A stretch of DNA of 64,000 bases. Origin: Coprococcus eutactus (lineage in GTDB: Bacteria; Bacillota; Clostridia; Lachnospirales; Lachnospiraceae). Both the position numbers and the translations under genes were made by a program. Location of the stretch: assembly GCF_025149915.1 (NCBI RefSeq), contig NZ_CP102278.1, positions 1,534,001 through 1,598,000 of the forward strand, in the 5' to 3' direction. Below, in pieces: positions 28,490 through 37,701 of the stretch. Positions within the stretch are counted from its first letter, which is position 1, and each line of letters opens with the position of its first letter. Under the pieces are notes generated by a model. That model ran no database searches. It saw only the letters and a program-made list of their open reading frames with translations, and had not been told where the DNA came from.

Positions 28490-30277
28490 TTAATAATAGC
28501 ATACAACGGGCATGCCCTCGTACGCTATATTAAACAACTGTTCTGCGGCTGACAAAGGAAGATTTACACATCCGTGAGAACCTCCGGTTTTATAAATGTC
28601 ACCGCCAAAAGCACTTCTCCATGTTGCATCATGGAAACCTATTCCAAGTTCACCGATAAATGGCATCCAGTATTTTACAGGTGTCTCATAATCGTCTCCG
28701 ATAAGAACCGCAGGCGTCTTTGTATAAAGTATTGTATACACACCTCCAGGGGTTCTGTATTTGCCTGAGTCGGCAAGGCTTCCTGTAACGCAGTCAGAAT
28801 CCATGACCTGTTCGCCGTTGACATATACATATATATGCTGCTGTCCAAAATCACATTCTATATAAGTATCGCCGATATCATCGCCGCCATCGCGGTAAAC
28901 CGCTGCATAGCAGTCAAAAATAGGCACCCTCTCAACGGACTCTCCAGCTTCAAGAACAGAGTAAAGTTCTTCAGCTTCACTGTCAACATCTATCAGCCAG
29001 CCATACCATGTATTATCAAGGGTTACTATACGTCCATCGTGTGTTCTGAAGTTTCTCGGCACACCGTATGTATCATACCTGTCCGCCATATTCTGGACGT
29101 ACTCATGGACTTTATCTTTCTGGAATTCAATCTTTTCAGCTGAGATATCAGATATCCAGTCACCATAATCCTCACTGGTGAGTTCCCATGAGATCTCATC
29201 TATCTTATATGTAATCTTCATGGACAATACCTTTTCAAGCTTTGCCTGCTCAGATATTATCTCTTTGCTGTCAGCAGTCACCTCTGGTTTCTCATATACA
29301 TCTGTGTCATCAAGATCAACGAGTTGATCGCCTTTATTAAGCGCCTCATCTATTATACAGCATAATTTTGTAAAATCAATATAATTTCCTTCAGTTTCCG
29401 GAATAATTGTTGATTTTCCATCTTTTATCTCAACAGAAGCATTCACCGGCTTCTCCATATTGGCTTCCTGAGTAAAATCACATTTCTTTAGAAGCGATTC
29501 AAGCTTGTCTTTATCATAATCTGCCGTGTAATAAAGCTCATAGTCTTTTCTCCTGCACATATAATATGGCCACAGGAAACCATTCTGTTCATTTTTGATC
29601 TTTTTAGCCGTGATGTTGGGTCTTATAACAAGTCCTATGTCATCAGTATCTATCCTGTATTCACTGTCGTCTCTCAACTTCAACGTGAGCGAATAATCTG
29701 ATATGTACTCTCCTATGTACTGATCTACCTCATCCAGCGTAAAGAATGAGTAATCGTTGCCATTTATATATGTCTTGTAATTATAATGAAACATAAACCA
29801 CACAGATACTGCAACATATGTACATACAACCACAATTGCAAATACGATTCCAAATATTTTTAATGCACTTAATTTTTTTGTGCCAGACTTCTTATTTTCT
29901 ATTTTGTTATCTTGGTTTTGGGTATCATGCCTAGTCCCGGTTTCAGCCGGGGCATTATCTGATTCCTGCGTACCGGATATATTTCCTACAGCATCAGTCA
30001 TTCCAGTCAGAACTGTTGTTGCAGCAGAATCATCCGGTGGGAGCTGTGAATCGGCAGCTTCAAATATCGTATCTGAATCTTCTTTCTGAGAATTTTGTTC
30101 TTCATCAAATATTTTCTCAGATTCAGCCGTTTCAGTCACGCTTTCTTCACCAAATATCTGTTTTTCAGAATCTGATATATCATTGTCATCTGATACATTT
30201 TTGTCGTCTGATATATTAATGTCGTCAGTGTTTGTATCTATATCATCATCTATACCATTATCTATTTCTTTACTCAT
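28490..30277 (-). CDS. L,D-transpeptidase (YkuD) with acidic N-terminal tail and membrane anchor
   Basis: A 595-residue protein. The start at 30277 (MSKEIDNGIDDDID) has GGAGAG 7 bases upstream; an ATG 9 codons earlier does not. The first ~135 residues are very acidic and rich in D, I, S and N (DDKNVSDDNDISD). A membrane helix follows (LKIFGIVFAIVVVCTYVAV, ~140-165), then a large extracellular region that resembles the peptidoglycan-binding domain of this family, and a C-terminal YkuD domain with the catalytic GGSHGCVNLPLSA near residue 570. It would form 3-3 cross-links in peptidoglycan or attach proteins. The acidic tail would be cytoplasmic and its role is unknown. Confidence 0.9.
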   Translation of the reverse strand: MSKEIDNGIDDDIDTNTDDINISDDKNVSDDNDISDSEKQIFGEESVTETAESEKIFDEEQNSQKEDSDTIFEAADSQLPPDDSAATTVLTGMTDAVGNISGTQESDNAPAETGTRHDTQNQDNKIENKKSGTKKLSALKIFGIVFAIVVVCTYVAVSVWFMFHYNYKTYINGNDYSFFTLDEVDQYIGEYISDYSLTLKLRDDSEYRIDTDDIGLVIRPNITAKKIKNEQNGFLWPYYMCRRKDYELYYTADYDKDKLESLLKKCDFTQEANMEKPVNASVEIKDGKSTIIPETEGNYIDFTKLCCIIDEALNKGDQLVDLDDTDVYEKPEVTADSKEIISEQAKLEKVLSMKITYKIDEISWELTSEDYGDWISDISAEKIEFQKDKVHEYVQNMADRYDTYGVPRNFRTHDGRIVTLDNTWYGWLIDVDSEAEELYSVLEAGESVERVPIFDCYAAVYRDGGDDIGDTYIECDFGQQHIYVYVNGEQVMDSDCVTGSLADSGKYRTPGGVYTILYTKTPAVLIGDDYETPVKYWMPFIGELGIGFHDATWRSAFGGDIYKTGGSHGCVNLPLSAAEQLFNIAYEGMPVVCYY

Positions 30278-30331
30278 AGTGCGCTCTCCAACCCTCAAAT
30301 ACATTTTAAAGGATATTATCCAGTACAGATA

Positions 30332-30360
30332 ATTCTATAGTGTATAGAAGATTATTTCAA
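30332..30360 (-). promoter_or_regulatory. Likely promoter of the L,D-transpeptidase gene
   Basis: TTGAAA (30355-30360) and TAGAAT (30332-30337) with a 17-bp spacer, about 55 bases before the chosen start. Confidence 0.45.
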
Positions 30361-30416
30361 CTATTAAATATTTTTAAATATTTACATATAATGTCACAAA
30401 TTTCAGATAATATATG

Positions 30417-31271
30417 CTATTTCACCAGATTTATGGTGACAAGATCAGGTTCATTGTTCACCCTTATCTTTAATGTGTGAAGTCCCATTCCAGCACTTAC
30501 GATCATATGACTATCTCCTATGTTGTAGACACCCTTATAGTATTTTGGAAAGAACTTTATCATTGGGGATATGAGCCCGCCGAGATGTGGAATTATTATA
30601 AGTCCACCATGGACATGTCCCGACACGCAAAGATCTGCTCCCCATGCGGCATATTCCTCAAAATAATCCGGATCGTGGCCTATCAAGATGTTATACGATC
30701 GCTTATCAGGCTTCCGTAATTCTTCTTCGAGATAAGCGCTGTCCATGTACAGCTTTTTAAATCTGCGGTAGTATTCAGGTTTCATGTCAAGACCATAGAT
30801 CGTCATGTTGTAATCGGCAAGGTAAATACTATCGTTTATAAGCCAGTGGACTTTATCCTTTGTTCTTTCATACAAAGTCTCCCACATATCTCCGTATTTC
30901 TCATATATTGATGTGCGCATTTCATGGTTTCCCTTGCCCACAAACACGGGGAAGCTCTCCCCGAGAGAGTTCAGAAAATCGACACCCGTATCAACAGACA
31001 AGCCAGTCTTTCCGACTATAACATCTCCTGCAACCAGAATCAGATCGGGGGATATCGTTTCAACCGCATGTAAGAGTTCGCTATTTTTCTCTCCATAACA
31101 GGCATTATGAAGGTCTGATATCATCACGATCTTCGCATTTTTCTTAAGTCTCTTGTCTTTTATCCTGTAGCTTGAAAATGATATTTTTCTATTTTCCCTA
31201 TGACTCTCCAGCAATATATTTACAAGAGTTATCACACATAATGCAGCTACAATAATTAAAAAGTATTTCAT
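30417..31271 (-). CDS. Membrane-anchored metallophosphoesterase
   Basis: A 284-residue calcineurin-like phosphoesterase. A single N-terminal membrane helix (YFLIIVAALCVITLVNILL) is followed by the full metal-binding set: D-x-H in ISDLHNACYG, GD in VAGDVIVG, GNHE in GKGNHEMR, and the final SGHVHGG. Relatives such as YkoQ/YaeI act on lipid-linked substrates like UDP-diacylglucosamine, but the substrate here is not known. It overlaps the upstream carboxypeptidase gene by 4 bases, so the two are translated together and both probably act at the envelope. Confidence 0.9.
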   Translation of the reverse strand: MKYFLIIVAALCVITLVNILLESHRENRKISFSSYRIKDKRLKKNAKIVMISDLHNACYGEKNSELLHAVETISPDLILVAGDVIVGKTGLSVDTGVDFLNSLGESFPVFVGKGNHEMRTSIYEKYGDMWETLYERTKDKVHWLINDSIYLADYNMTIYGLDMKPEYYRRFKKLYMDSAYLEEELRKPDKRSYNILIGHDPDYFEEYAAWGADLCVSGHVHGGLIIIPHLGGLISPMIKFFPKYYKGVYNIGDSHMIVSAGMGLHTLKIRVNNEPDLVTINLVK

Positions 31272-32521
31272 AATACCAACCTTCTAAAAACCTTTCTCAC
31301 CGCGTAACTGATATTAATTTCATCCACGCTATCATCAGCATATATCATCACCTTACCTATAAATCTCTTACCGGCATAGTAAGATACCTCTCCCAGTTCG
31401 TCACCTTTTTTGACAGGCGCAGTTATCTTTTCTGGAATATCTATCTTCTTGCTCACGCTGTCAGCGTTTTCCGATCCAAGCAGAATTGCTTCAAACTGCG
31501 GGATAGTCTTAATTGTAACATAATCAGAGGTACCTTTGTCTACACTTAATTTCTTTTCTTTTATAATCTCTTTGTCTGTATATTTGTGACACTTTGAATA
31601 TCCATAATCAAGGAGATGACATGCATCATTGTTTCTCATCTCTTTTGTCTCCCCGCCCATTATAACAGCTATAAGATCGATCCCGTCACGTTCTGCTGTT
31701 GCTGACATACAGTATTTGGCGGTGCTTGTATAGCCTGTTTTGAGTCCTGTTGCACCTGTGTACATGTTGAGAAATTTGTTCGTGTTCACCAGGTCAAAGC
31801 GGCTGTCTCCCCTGGCTGTTTTGTGTGTTATGTGGTCCATCCATATGCCGGAATAATCAAATATCTCAGAATGTTTTGTGATAAGTTCACGGGACATTAG
31901 GGCTATATCTCTTGCTGACATCTCATGCCCGGAAGTGTCAAGCCCACAGGCATTTTTAAACGATGCGTTCTCCATTCCAAGTTCTTTTGCCCTCTCATTC
32001 ATCATGTTCACAAATGCCGGCTCTGAACCGGCTATCTTCTCCGCCATAGCCACTGCCGCATCGTTTCCGGAAGCAATTATTATACATTTTATCATATCCT
32101 GCACTGTCTGTTCTTCACCGGACTCAAAGAAACACTGTGAGCCACCCATGGATGCAGCGTGATCACTCACAACAACAGTATCATCCAGAGAAAATTTCCC
32201 GTCGTCGATCGCCTCAAATGTGAGCAGGAGTGTCATGACTTTTGTGACCGATGCCGGAGCCATGGCCGTGTCACAATTTTTTTCATAGATCACCTGCCCA
32301 GACTCCGCTTCCATAAGGATTGCACTGGGAGATTTGATATCTACATCAAAATTTGCAGACGAATCGGCATCTTGAGTTTCATTATTCTCTGCCGAGTTGT
32401 CATTTTTCAGAGACTGATGACTTTCCTCAGCTACTGCATTCCATACAGGACAAACAATTCCAGTACACAGTATCAGCGCCAGAATCAGGCTTATATGTAT
32501 CCACATTTTTCTAATCATCAT
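31268..32521 (-). CDS. D-alanyl-D-alanine carboxypeptidase (PBP5/DacF type)
   Basis: A 417-residue secreted serine peptidase that trims the last D-Ala from peptidoglycan stem peptides. A signal peptide is clear (ISLILALILCTGIVCPVWNA). The catalytic motifs are SVTK (in MAPASVTKVMTLLL), SGN (in IIASGNDAAVAM) and KTG (in GLKTGYTSTAKYCM), in the usual order. The C-terminal beta domain follows and the chain ends RRLVL with no clear amphipathic anchor. A second gene of this type is at 53.1 kb. It precedes the metallophosphoesterase with a 4-base overlap. Confidence 0.93.
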   Translation of the reverse strand: MMIRKMWIHISLILALILCTGIVCPVWNAVAEESHQSLKNDNSAENNETQDADSSANFDVDIKSPSAILMEAESGQVIYEKNCDTAMAPASVTKVMTLLLTFEAIDDGKFSLDDTVVVSDHAASMGGSQCFFESGEEQTVQDMIKCIIIASGNDAAVAMAEKIAGSEPAFVNMMNERAKELGMENASFKNACGLDTSGHEMSARDIALMSRELITKHSEIFDYSGIWMDHITHKTARGDSRFDLVNTNKFLNMYTGATGLKTGYTSTAKYCMSATAERDGIDLIAVIMGGETKEMRNNDACHLLDYGYSKCHKYTDKEIIKEKKLSVDKGTSDYVTIKTIPQFEAILLGSENADSVSKKIDIPEKITAPVKKGDELGEVSYYAGKRFIGKVMIYADDSVDEINISYAVRKVFRRLVL

Positions 32522-32619
32522 AAACTTTTATCCTAAAATTTATTTATCTCATTATATTCATTTACATGTAGTCTTTATTCTATAAAAACTAACGATAATT
32601 TCTATATATGAATATTTTC

Positions 32620-32648
32620 TTTATTTTGCGTAATATTTCTGATATAAT
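32620..32648 (+). promoter_or_regulatory. Likely promoter of aroF
   Basis: An extended -10 element, TGATATAAT (TATAAT at 32643-32648), lies 32 bases before the start codon. The -35 region is weak (TTTATT), which suits an extended -10 promoter. Confidence 0.5.
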
Positions 32649-32679
32649 CAACGATTAGAAAATAAGGAGGAAATGTTTC

Positions 32680-33708
32680 ATGAGTATGAAATTAGTAAAA
32701 AGAGTACCGACTGGCGATGAGATCAAGGAACTATACCCTCTTTCAAGCGAGTTGAAAGCCATCAAAGCCAAAAGAGATGAAGAGATCAGAAAAATTTTCG
32801 TAGGCGATGATGACCGATTTATATTTATCATCGGACCTTGTTCAGCGGACAACGAGGATGCTGTATGTGATTACCAGAGTCGTCTTGCAAAGGTTGCCGA
32901 CGAGGTTAAGGATAAAATATTGGTTATCCCACGTATATATACAAACAAGCCGAGAACAACAGGGGACGGATACAAGGGAATGCTCCATCAGCCTGATCCT
33001 ACAAAGGCATCAGATATGCTTGAAGGACTCTACGCTATCCGTAAGATGCACATCAGAGCGATAAAGGAGACCGGTCTTACCGCTGCCGATGAAATGCTTT
33101 ACTCAGAGAACTGGCAGTATGTCGACGATATCCTCTCCTACGTTGCCATCGGAGCACGTTCTGTTGAGGATCAGCAGCATAGACTGACAGCAAGCGGTAT
33201 GGATGTACCTGTAGGTATGAAAAACCCTACAAGTGGTGATTACAATGTTATGATGAATTCATGTATAGCAGGGCAGCATCATCACACATTCCTGTACTCA
33301 GGATGGGAGGCTCACACAGATGGCAATCCCCTCACTCACTGCATTCTCCGCGGTGCACTCAACAAACATGGACAGTCTATATCAAACTACCATTACGAGG
33401 ATCTTCGACTTCTCGCTGACACATACAAGAAGTTCGACCTTGTCAATCATGCATGTATAGTTGATGCTAACCACAACAACTCAGGCAAAAAGTTCATTGA
33501 ACAGCCTAGAATTGTCAAGGAAATAATCCATAGCAGAAATTATGATCCTGAGATTAAAAATCTTGTAAAGGGTGTAATGGTTGAAAGTTATATAGAGGAC
33601 GGCAATCAGCCTGTAGATGGTGGATGTTACGGTAAATCTATAACAGATCCTTGCCTCGGATGGGACAAGACAGAGAGGCTTCTCAAGGAAGTCGCAGAGC
33701 TCCTCTAG
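32680..33708 (+). CDS. aroF: 3-deoxy-7-phosphoheptulonate (DAHP) synthase, class I
   Basis: A 342-residue enzyme joining phosphoenolpyruvate and erythrose-4-phosphate, the first step of the shikimate pathway. It is the class I alpha (AroF/G/H) form: IIGPCSADN, PRIYTNKPRTTGDGYKGML, GARSVEDQQHRLTASGMDVP, and the metal-binding DANHNNSGKKF and VMVESYIEDGNQ. AAGGAGGAAATG lies just before the ATG. It has its own promoter and terminator and is the only plus-strand gene in the left two thirds of the window. Feedback by an aromatic amino acid is usual for the family; which one cannot be read here. Confidence 0.96.
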   Translation: MSMKLVKRVPTGDEIKELYPLSSELKAIKAKRDEEIRKIFVGDDDRFIFIIGPCSADNEDAVCDYQSRLAKVADEVKDKILVIPRIYTNKPRTTGDGYKGMLHQPDPTKASDMLEGLYAIRKMHIRAIKETGLTAADEMLYSENWQYVDDILSYVAIGARSVEDQQHRLTASGMDVPVGMKNPTSGDYNVMMNSCIAGQHHHTFLYSGWEAHTDGNPLTHCILRGALNKHGQSISNYHYEDLRLLADTYKKFDLVNHACIVDANHNNSGKKFIEQPRIVKEIIHSRNYDPEIKNLVKGVMVESYIEDGNQPVDGGCYGKSITDPCLGWDKTERLLKEVAELL

Positions 33709-33745
33709 AATTTAATGTAAGATTTAATTTACGAGACGTATAAAC

Positions 33746-33801
33746 AAAAAAGATCATATCAACAATACTCTGATATCAAGAGTTGCTGATATGATCTTTT
33801 A
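33746..33801 (+). terminator. Terminator of aroF, also usable from the minus strand
   Basis: AAAAAGATCATATCA pairs with TGATATGATCTTTT around a ~25-nt loop, ending in TTTT. It is nearly symmetric, so it can also end the SCP2-like transcript that came from the other side before the insertion sequence arrived. Confidence 0.8.
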
Positions 33802-33823
33802 TTATATTGATGAGACCGTTTCA

Positions 33824-35280
33824 AGTTTTGTGTAAACGTTAAAAACTGATATAAGATTTGTGAATAGTTACAAATGGGCAGAGCCGATTTTCCGGATTCT
33901 GCCCATATCTGCATTATACAGTAGTTTTTAGGCATGTCAATAAAACCTGCCTAAAATTGACTGCTTTACAGGTTCCGTCCCGCCAGACGTTCTTCAAAAT
34001 AAATTTCAAGCTGGGAATGGATCTGTCCCCAGTCCTGCCTGTGTCCGGTCCATTTTTTCGTGATATCCATGGTTGCCAGATACAGCATTTTCAAAAGGCT
34101 GTCATCCGACGGAAAAACCGTTTTGCTTTTGGTCACTTTCCGGAGCTGGCGGTTGAATCCTTCAATGGCATTTGTGGTATAAATCAGCCGTCTTACTGCC
34201 TCTGGATATTTGAAATAAGTGGACAGTGTTGCCCAGTTATCATGCCAGGATTTATAGATTTTCGGGTACTTGGAATCCCATTTATCCTTGAACAGTTCCA
34301 GTTCATTTAAAGCGGTTTCTTCCGTTGGAGCCGCATATACAAGCTTCAGATCAGCCATCAGTTTTTTGATATCTTTGTAAGAAACAAACTTCGTTGAATT
34401 ACGGATCTGATGGATGATACACTGCTGAATCTCTGTTTTTGGATAAACAGCCTCGATTGCCTGTGGAAATCCATTTAAACCATCAACGCATGCAATCAGG
34501 ATATCCTCAACGCCTCTGTTTTTTAATCCATTCATGATAGAAAGCCAGAACTTCGCACTTTCGTTTTCTCCAACATACATTCCAAGAACATCTTTTTTCC
34601 CATTCATATCGATACCAAGGGCAATGTAAACCGCACGTTTTACAATACGTCCTTCACTGCGGACGTGATAGTGGATTGCATCCATAAATACTACAGCATA
34701 CACTTCTTCCAAAGGGCGTTCCTGCCATTCTTTTACAATCGGCAGGATTTTGTCTGTGATCCGGCTGATTGTGCTGTCAGAAATATCAATATCGTATAAT
34801 TCACGCATGTGGGATTCAATGTCTCCAGTTGTCATTCCCTTGGCATACATGGAAAGTATTTTTTCTTCCATGTCCTGAGTTACGGTATTCTGATATTTTT
34901 TAATCAGCTGTGGTTCATAATCACCATTACGATCCCTTGGGATTGCCACATCCATATCTCCATAACTGGTGTGCATGGTTTTGCTGGAATGTCCATTTCT
35001 ACTATTGTCTGTTTCTTTGTTTCGATAGTCGTACTTGGAATATCCTAATTCTTCATCCAGTTCTTCATCCAAAGCACCTTCCAAAATGACAGACATCATG
35101 TCACGCATGATACTGTTTACATCGGTGCCGTCTTTGATGCTGATATCATTATTCTTCAGATAATCACGCATCATTTCTCTCATTGCTGCTTTTTGTGGGC
35201 TGTCTTTTCTTCTTGCCATAAAAATAACCTCCAAACTGAGTAATTTTATCTTACATCAGTTTGGAGGTTTACACAAACTT
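33824..35280 (-). mobile_element. IS256-family insertion sequence
   Basis: About 1.46 kb with imperfect inverted ends. The left end reads AAGTTTTGTGTAAACG.. and the right end, reverse-complemented, AAGTTTGTGTAAACCT..; the match resumes as AACTGATRTAAGAT, with one-base indels. It holds one complete transposase gene. I did not find a matching 8-9-bp target duplication at the flanks, so either my ends are off by a few bases or the duplication was lost. It lies in the 3' end of an SCP2-like gene. Confidence 0.85.
33966..35219 (-). CDS. IS256-family transposase (mutator type)
   Basis: A 417-residue DDE transposase of full length for the family. The start at 35219 (MARRKDSPQKAAMREMMRD) has GGAGG 8 bases upstream. 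Family features are the FMDAIHYHVRSEG stretch with the first Asp, CVDGLNGFPQAIEAVYP with the second, the QQCIIHQIRNS core, and the TTNAIEGFNRQLRK segment with the last acidic residue. No frameshift is seen, so the element may be active. Confidence 0.95.
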   Translation of the reverse strand: MARRKDSPQKAAMREMMRDYLKNNDISIKDGTDVNSIMRDMMSVILEGALDEELDEELGYSKYDYRNKETDNSRNGHSSKTMHTSYGDMDVAIPRDRNGDYEPQLIKKYQNTVTQDMEEKILSMYAKGMTTGDIESHMRELYDIDISDSTISRITDKILPIVKEWQERPLEEVYAVVFMDAIHYHVRSEGRIVKRAVYIALGIDMNGKKDVLGMYVGENESAKFWLSIMNGLKNRGVEDILIACVDGLNGFPQAIEAVYPKTEIQQCIIHQIRNSTKFVSYKDIKKLMADLKLVYAAPTEETALNELELFKDKWDSKYPKIYKSWHDNWATLSTYFKYPEAVRRLIYTTNAIEGFNRQLRKVTKSKTVFPSDDSLLKMLYLATMDITKKWTGHRQDWGQIHSQLEIYFEERLAGRNL

Positions 35281-35686
35281 TGGGATGCTCCCATATTGAT
35301 TTTGTATCGCAAACATCGCACAGCTTGATAAGAACTTTTCTTCCAAGTGCGACTTCACCCATCATTTTGAATTTGCCTGTCGTGTATGCATATATCGGAT
35401 CAATCACTTTCATGAGAAGTCTGGACAACACCGGCGCCGTTACAACTATCTTTACGTTATATGTATGTCCATATGTATTTTCATATGAATCTCCATATTT
35501 GTCTGTTTCACCGCTTTCCCCACTGCCAATCACCTTAATATCAGCCTCATGATCCCTTATGATTATATAAAATCCCCCATTATCTGAGCCTATGATATTA
35601 AACTGCAAACTGCAATCTTCTGTGTCACTCCAGTCGATCTTTCCCAGAATACCTCCGATATGATCTGCGCATTCTGAATAAGTCAT
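35246..35686 (-). CDS. SCP2 sterol-carrier-like protein, C-terminus replaced by insertion sequence
   Basis: A 146-residue frame with ATG at 35686 behind GGGAGTTTTATAT. The C-terminal half (VLSRLLMKVIDPIYAYTTGK then FKMMGEVALGRKVLIKL) fits the SCP2-like lipid-binding fold. The gene runs into the insertion element: its last ~12 codons (from about KVCVNLQTDVR) are read from the inverted repeat. On the far side of the element, the minus strand reads LETVSSI and a stop just before the bidirectional terminator, plausibly the original tail. The core domain seems intact, so the product may still fold. Role in lipid or ligand binding is inferred. Confidence 0.65.
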   Translation of the reverse strand: MTYSECADHIGGILGKIDWSDTEDCSLQFNIIGSDNGGFYIIIRDHEADIKVIGSGESGETDKYGDSYENTYGHTYNVKIVVTAPVLSRLLMKVIDPIYAYTTGKFKMMGEVALGRKVLIKLCDVCDTKSIWEHPKVCVNLQTDVR

Positions 35687-35768
35687 ATATAAAACTCCCT
35701 TTTTGCTTTATAATGTATCCATCCCGACCGTATGTTTTTTTAATGATCAGATTCCTTTATAGATTCTT

Positions 35769-36437
35769 TTATAAGAACTCGAAATCATCATCACCTTCGT
35801 CACCGTCACCGATGAGAACCTGATTACGATTTACACCCTCTTCTACTTCGCCTACGATAAGCTCCTCTTCTTCCTCTTCCTGAGCAGCCTGAGCACTCTT
35901 ACCTGTGAATGCTGCCGGTTTTGGCTCTGCAGTCTGAGTTGACTTTGGTGTCATCTTAAGTTTCTGTGGAGCATCTCCACCCTGTGACTTCATCTTGAGC
36001 TTTGTAATAGGATCCGCCTCAACTGCAGCCTCAACCTTTTCTGCAGCCTCAGCAACTTTAGCGCTTGATCCGCTCTTGAGTGTCTCCATTTCATCCTTAA
36101 GCTTTGCCAGTTCAGCCTTTGCATTTGCAATTACCTCATTGGCTTTCTTCTTTGCATCATTGATGATCTTGTTTGCCTCTGCGTTTGCTGCGTTAGCTTC
36201 CTTCTTTGATCCAGGAGCTGCCTGTTCAAGCTGCTTTTCAAGTTCATAAATCTTTACACTGTTCTCCATAAGGCTCTTTTTTGAAACCTCGTTCTCTGAC
36301 TCAAGTGCTGCATACTTTGTCTGAAGATCTCCATATTCCTCAGCCATCGTACGCAAAAAGCTATTAACTTCATCCTTATTATATCCAAAAAGTCCTTTTT
36401 TAAAGGTTTTAGATTCAATCTGATCCTTTGTCATCAT
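35769..36437 (-). CDS. DivIVA-domain protein
   Basis: A 222-residue protein with an N-terminal DivIVA domain (KTFKKGLFGYNKDEVNSFLR) and a coiled coil to about residue 130 with Ala/Lys/Glu repeats. The rest is a low-complexity acidic tail (EEEEEELIVGEVEEG). DivIVA proteins bind curved membrane at poles and septa and recruit division or sporulation partners. AAGGAGA precedes two ATGs in tandem; the first is taken. It has its own promoter. Confidence 0.88.
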   Translation of the reverse strand: MMTKDQIESKTFKKGLFGYNKDEVNSFLRTMAEEYGDLQTKYAALESENEVSKKSLMENSVKIYELEKQLEQAAPGSKKEANAANAEANKIINDAKKKANEVIANAKAELAKLKDEMETLKSGSSAKVAEAAEKVEAAVEADPITKLKMKSQGGDAPQKLKMTPKSTQTAEPKPAAFTGKSAQAAQEEEEEELIVGEVEEGVNRNQVLIGDGDEGDDDFEFL

Positions 36438-36511
36438 TATATAGTTCTCCTTTTTAGTTTAATTGAACTTTCTATGATTATATTTTATTGATTATAGAAA
36501 CTCCACTTGTA

Positions 36512-36540
36512 ATTATATTAACAAATATTCATTTTTTCAA
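36512..36540 (-). promoter_or_regulatory. Promoter of the divIVA-like gene
   Basis: TTGAAA (36535-36540) and TATAAT (36512-36517) with a 17-bp spacer, about 75 bases before the start codon. Confidence 0.65.
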
Positions 36541-36606
36541 CAATATTGTGGGATTTTATAAAAAATTCCCAATATAATGCAGCTTTTTTATCAATCTGAC
36601 AATAAA

Positions 36607-37053
36607 TTACAATTCCCTGCTGTCCAATAATATGGTAAATGGACCATCATTGGACAAATCAACCTTCATATCTGCTCCAAATTCCCCATGTTCAACCACA
36701 GTTACATGTTCGCGGCATCTCGTTATTATGTATTCATACATCTCATTTGCCATATCCGGTGCCCCTGCACCTATAAATGATGGTCTGTTTCCCTTTTTGC
36801 AATCAGCACACAGTGTAAATTGTGAAACGATCAGTAATTGTCCGTCAACACTGTTTATATCGAGATTCGTCTTATCGTTTTCATCGGCAAATATTCTCAT
36901 CTTCACAAGCTTATTTATCATTTTGTCAGCGATCTCTCTGGTGTCAGAATCATACACACCCACAAAGACCAGAAGTCCCTTGCCTATGTTGCCGATAATT
37001 TTTCCGTCCACCTCTACAGAGGCGTGATTAACACGCTGTATCACAAATTTCAT
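36607..37053 (-). CDS. dtd: D-aminoacyl-tRNA deacylase
   Basis: A 148-residue enzyme that frees D-amino acids wrongly attached to tRNA. The family motifs [17 protein letters not shown] and the C-terminal [11 protein letters not shown] (the Gly-cisPro region is N-x-GP) are present. Length is normal. It lies 61 bp past ilvN; I see no clear terminator between, so some co-transcription is possible. Confidence 0.95.
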   Translation of the reverse strand: MKFVIQRVNHASVEVDGKIIGNIGKGLLVFVGVYDSDTREIADKMINKLVKMRIFADENDKTNLDINSVDGQLLIVSQFTLCADCKKGNRPSFIGAGAPDMANEMYEYIITRCREHVTVVEHGEFGADMKVDLSNDGPFTILLDSREL

Positions 37054-37114
37054 CTTACATTATTTTCCTTTCACACTCTAAAACATATCAAGCACTGCTC
37101 TCTATGATACGGCT

Positions 37115-37621
37115 TTATCTGTCTGACATACTTATAGCCTCGACAGCTACACTTCCGCCTCTTACAACCTCTATTCTGTTAGGAAAACTCTCCTTGAACA
37201 GTTTTATTGCATTGTCGTTCTTTGCATCAGTCTGAACACACTCAACAAGCACTGATTTCTTATTGTAGTCAGTTATCTTGTATCCAAATGCATTTGCAAT
37301 TCTGAACACTTCATCTTTATCCTCATTTGAACAGCTGTTGACCTTGACAAATAAAATCTCATTGTTGTGAATGGCTATATCAGTGTAGTCAACTACCTTG
37401 ATAACCTCAACACTTCTGTTGAGCTGCTTTTTCACCTGCTCAAATGTCCTGTCATCACTGGTGAAACCGATGGTCATTCTGGATATTGTCTCATCCTCGG
37501 TTACTCCAACGGTTATAGTATCTATATTGTATGATTTGCTTGAAAACAAACCTGAAATTCTTGCAAGTACACCTACCTCATTCTCTACGAACAGGCATAT
37601 CCATCTCTTCTTTACGCTCAT
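37115..37621 (-). CDS. ilvN: Acetolactate synthase small subunit, second copy
   Basis: A 168-residue regulatory subunit with an N-terminal ACT domain (CLFVENEVGVLARISGLFSS, then SRMTIGFTSDDR) and the AHAS small-subunit C-terminal domain. The start at 37621 (MSVKKRW) has AAAGGGGTATATAGA upstream; a longer frame has no support. It follows ilvB by 80 bp and shares its T-box leader. It is clearly diverged from the copy at 23.8 kb, for example KSYNIDTITVGVTEDE against RGYNIDSVTVGETENP. Confidence 0.92.
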   Translation of the reverse strand: MSVKKRWICLFVENEVGVLARISGLFSSKSYNIDTITVGVTEDETISRMTIGFTSDDRTFEQVKKQLNRSVEVIKVVDYTDIAIHNNEILFVKVNSCSNEDKDEVFRIANAFGYKITDYNKKSVLVECVQTDAKNDNAIKLFKESFPNRIEVVRGGSVAVEAISMSDR

Positions 37622-37701
37622 TCTATATACCCCTTTCATTTGGATAATATACAAATCTATATATGTACATTCTATTACCGATATAAATCAATTTATCAAT
37701 A

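Noticed and set aside
33810..35290. Target site duplication of the insertion sequence
   Set aside because: I compared about 12 bases on each side and found no matching 8-9-bp direct repeat, so none is claimed.
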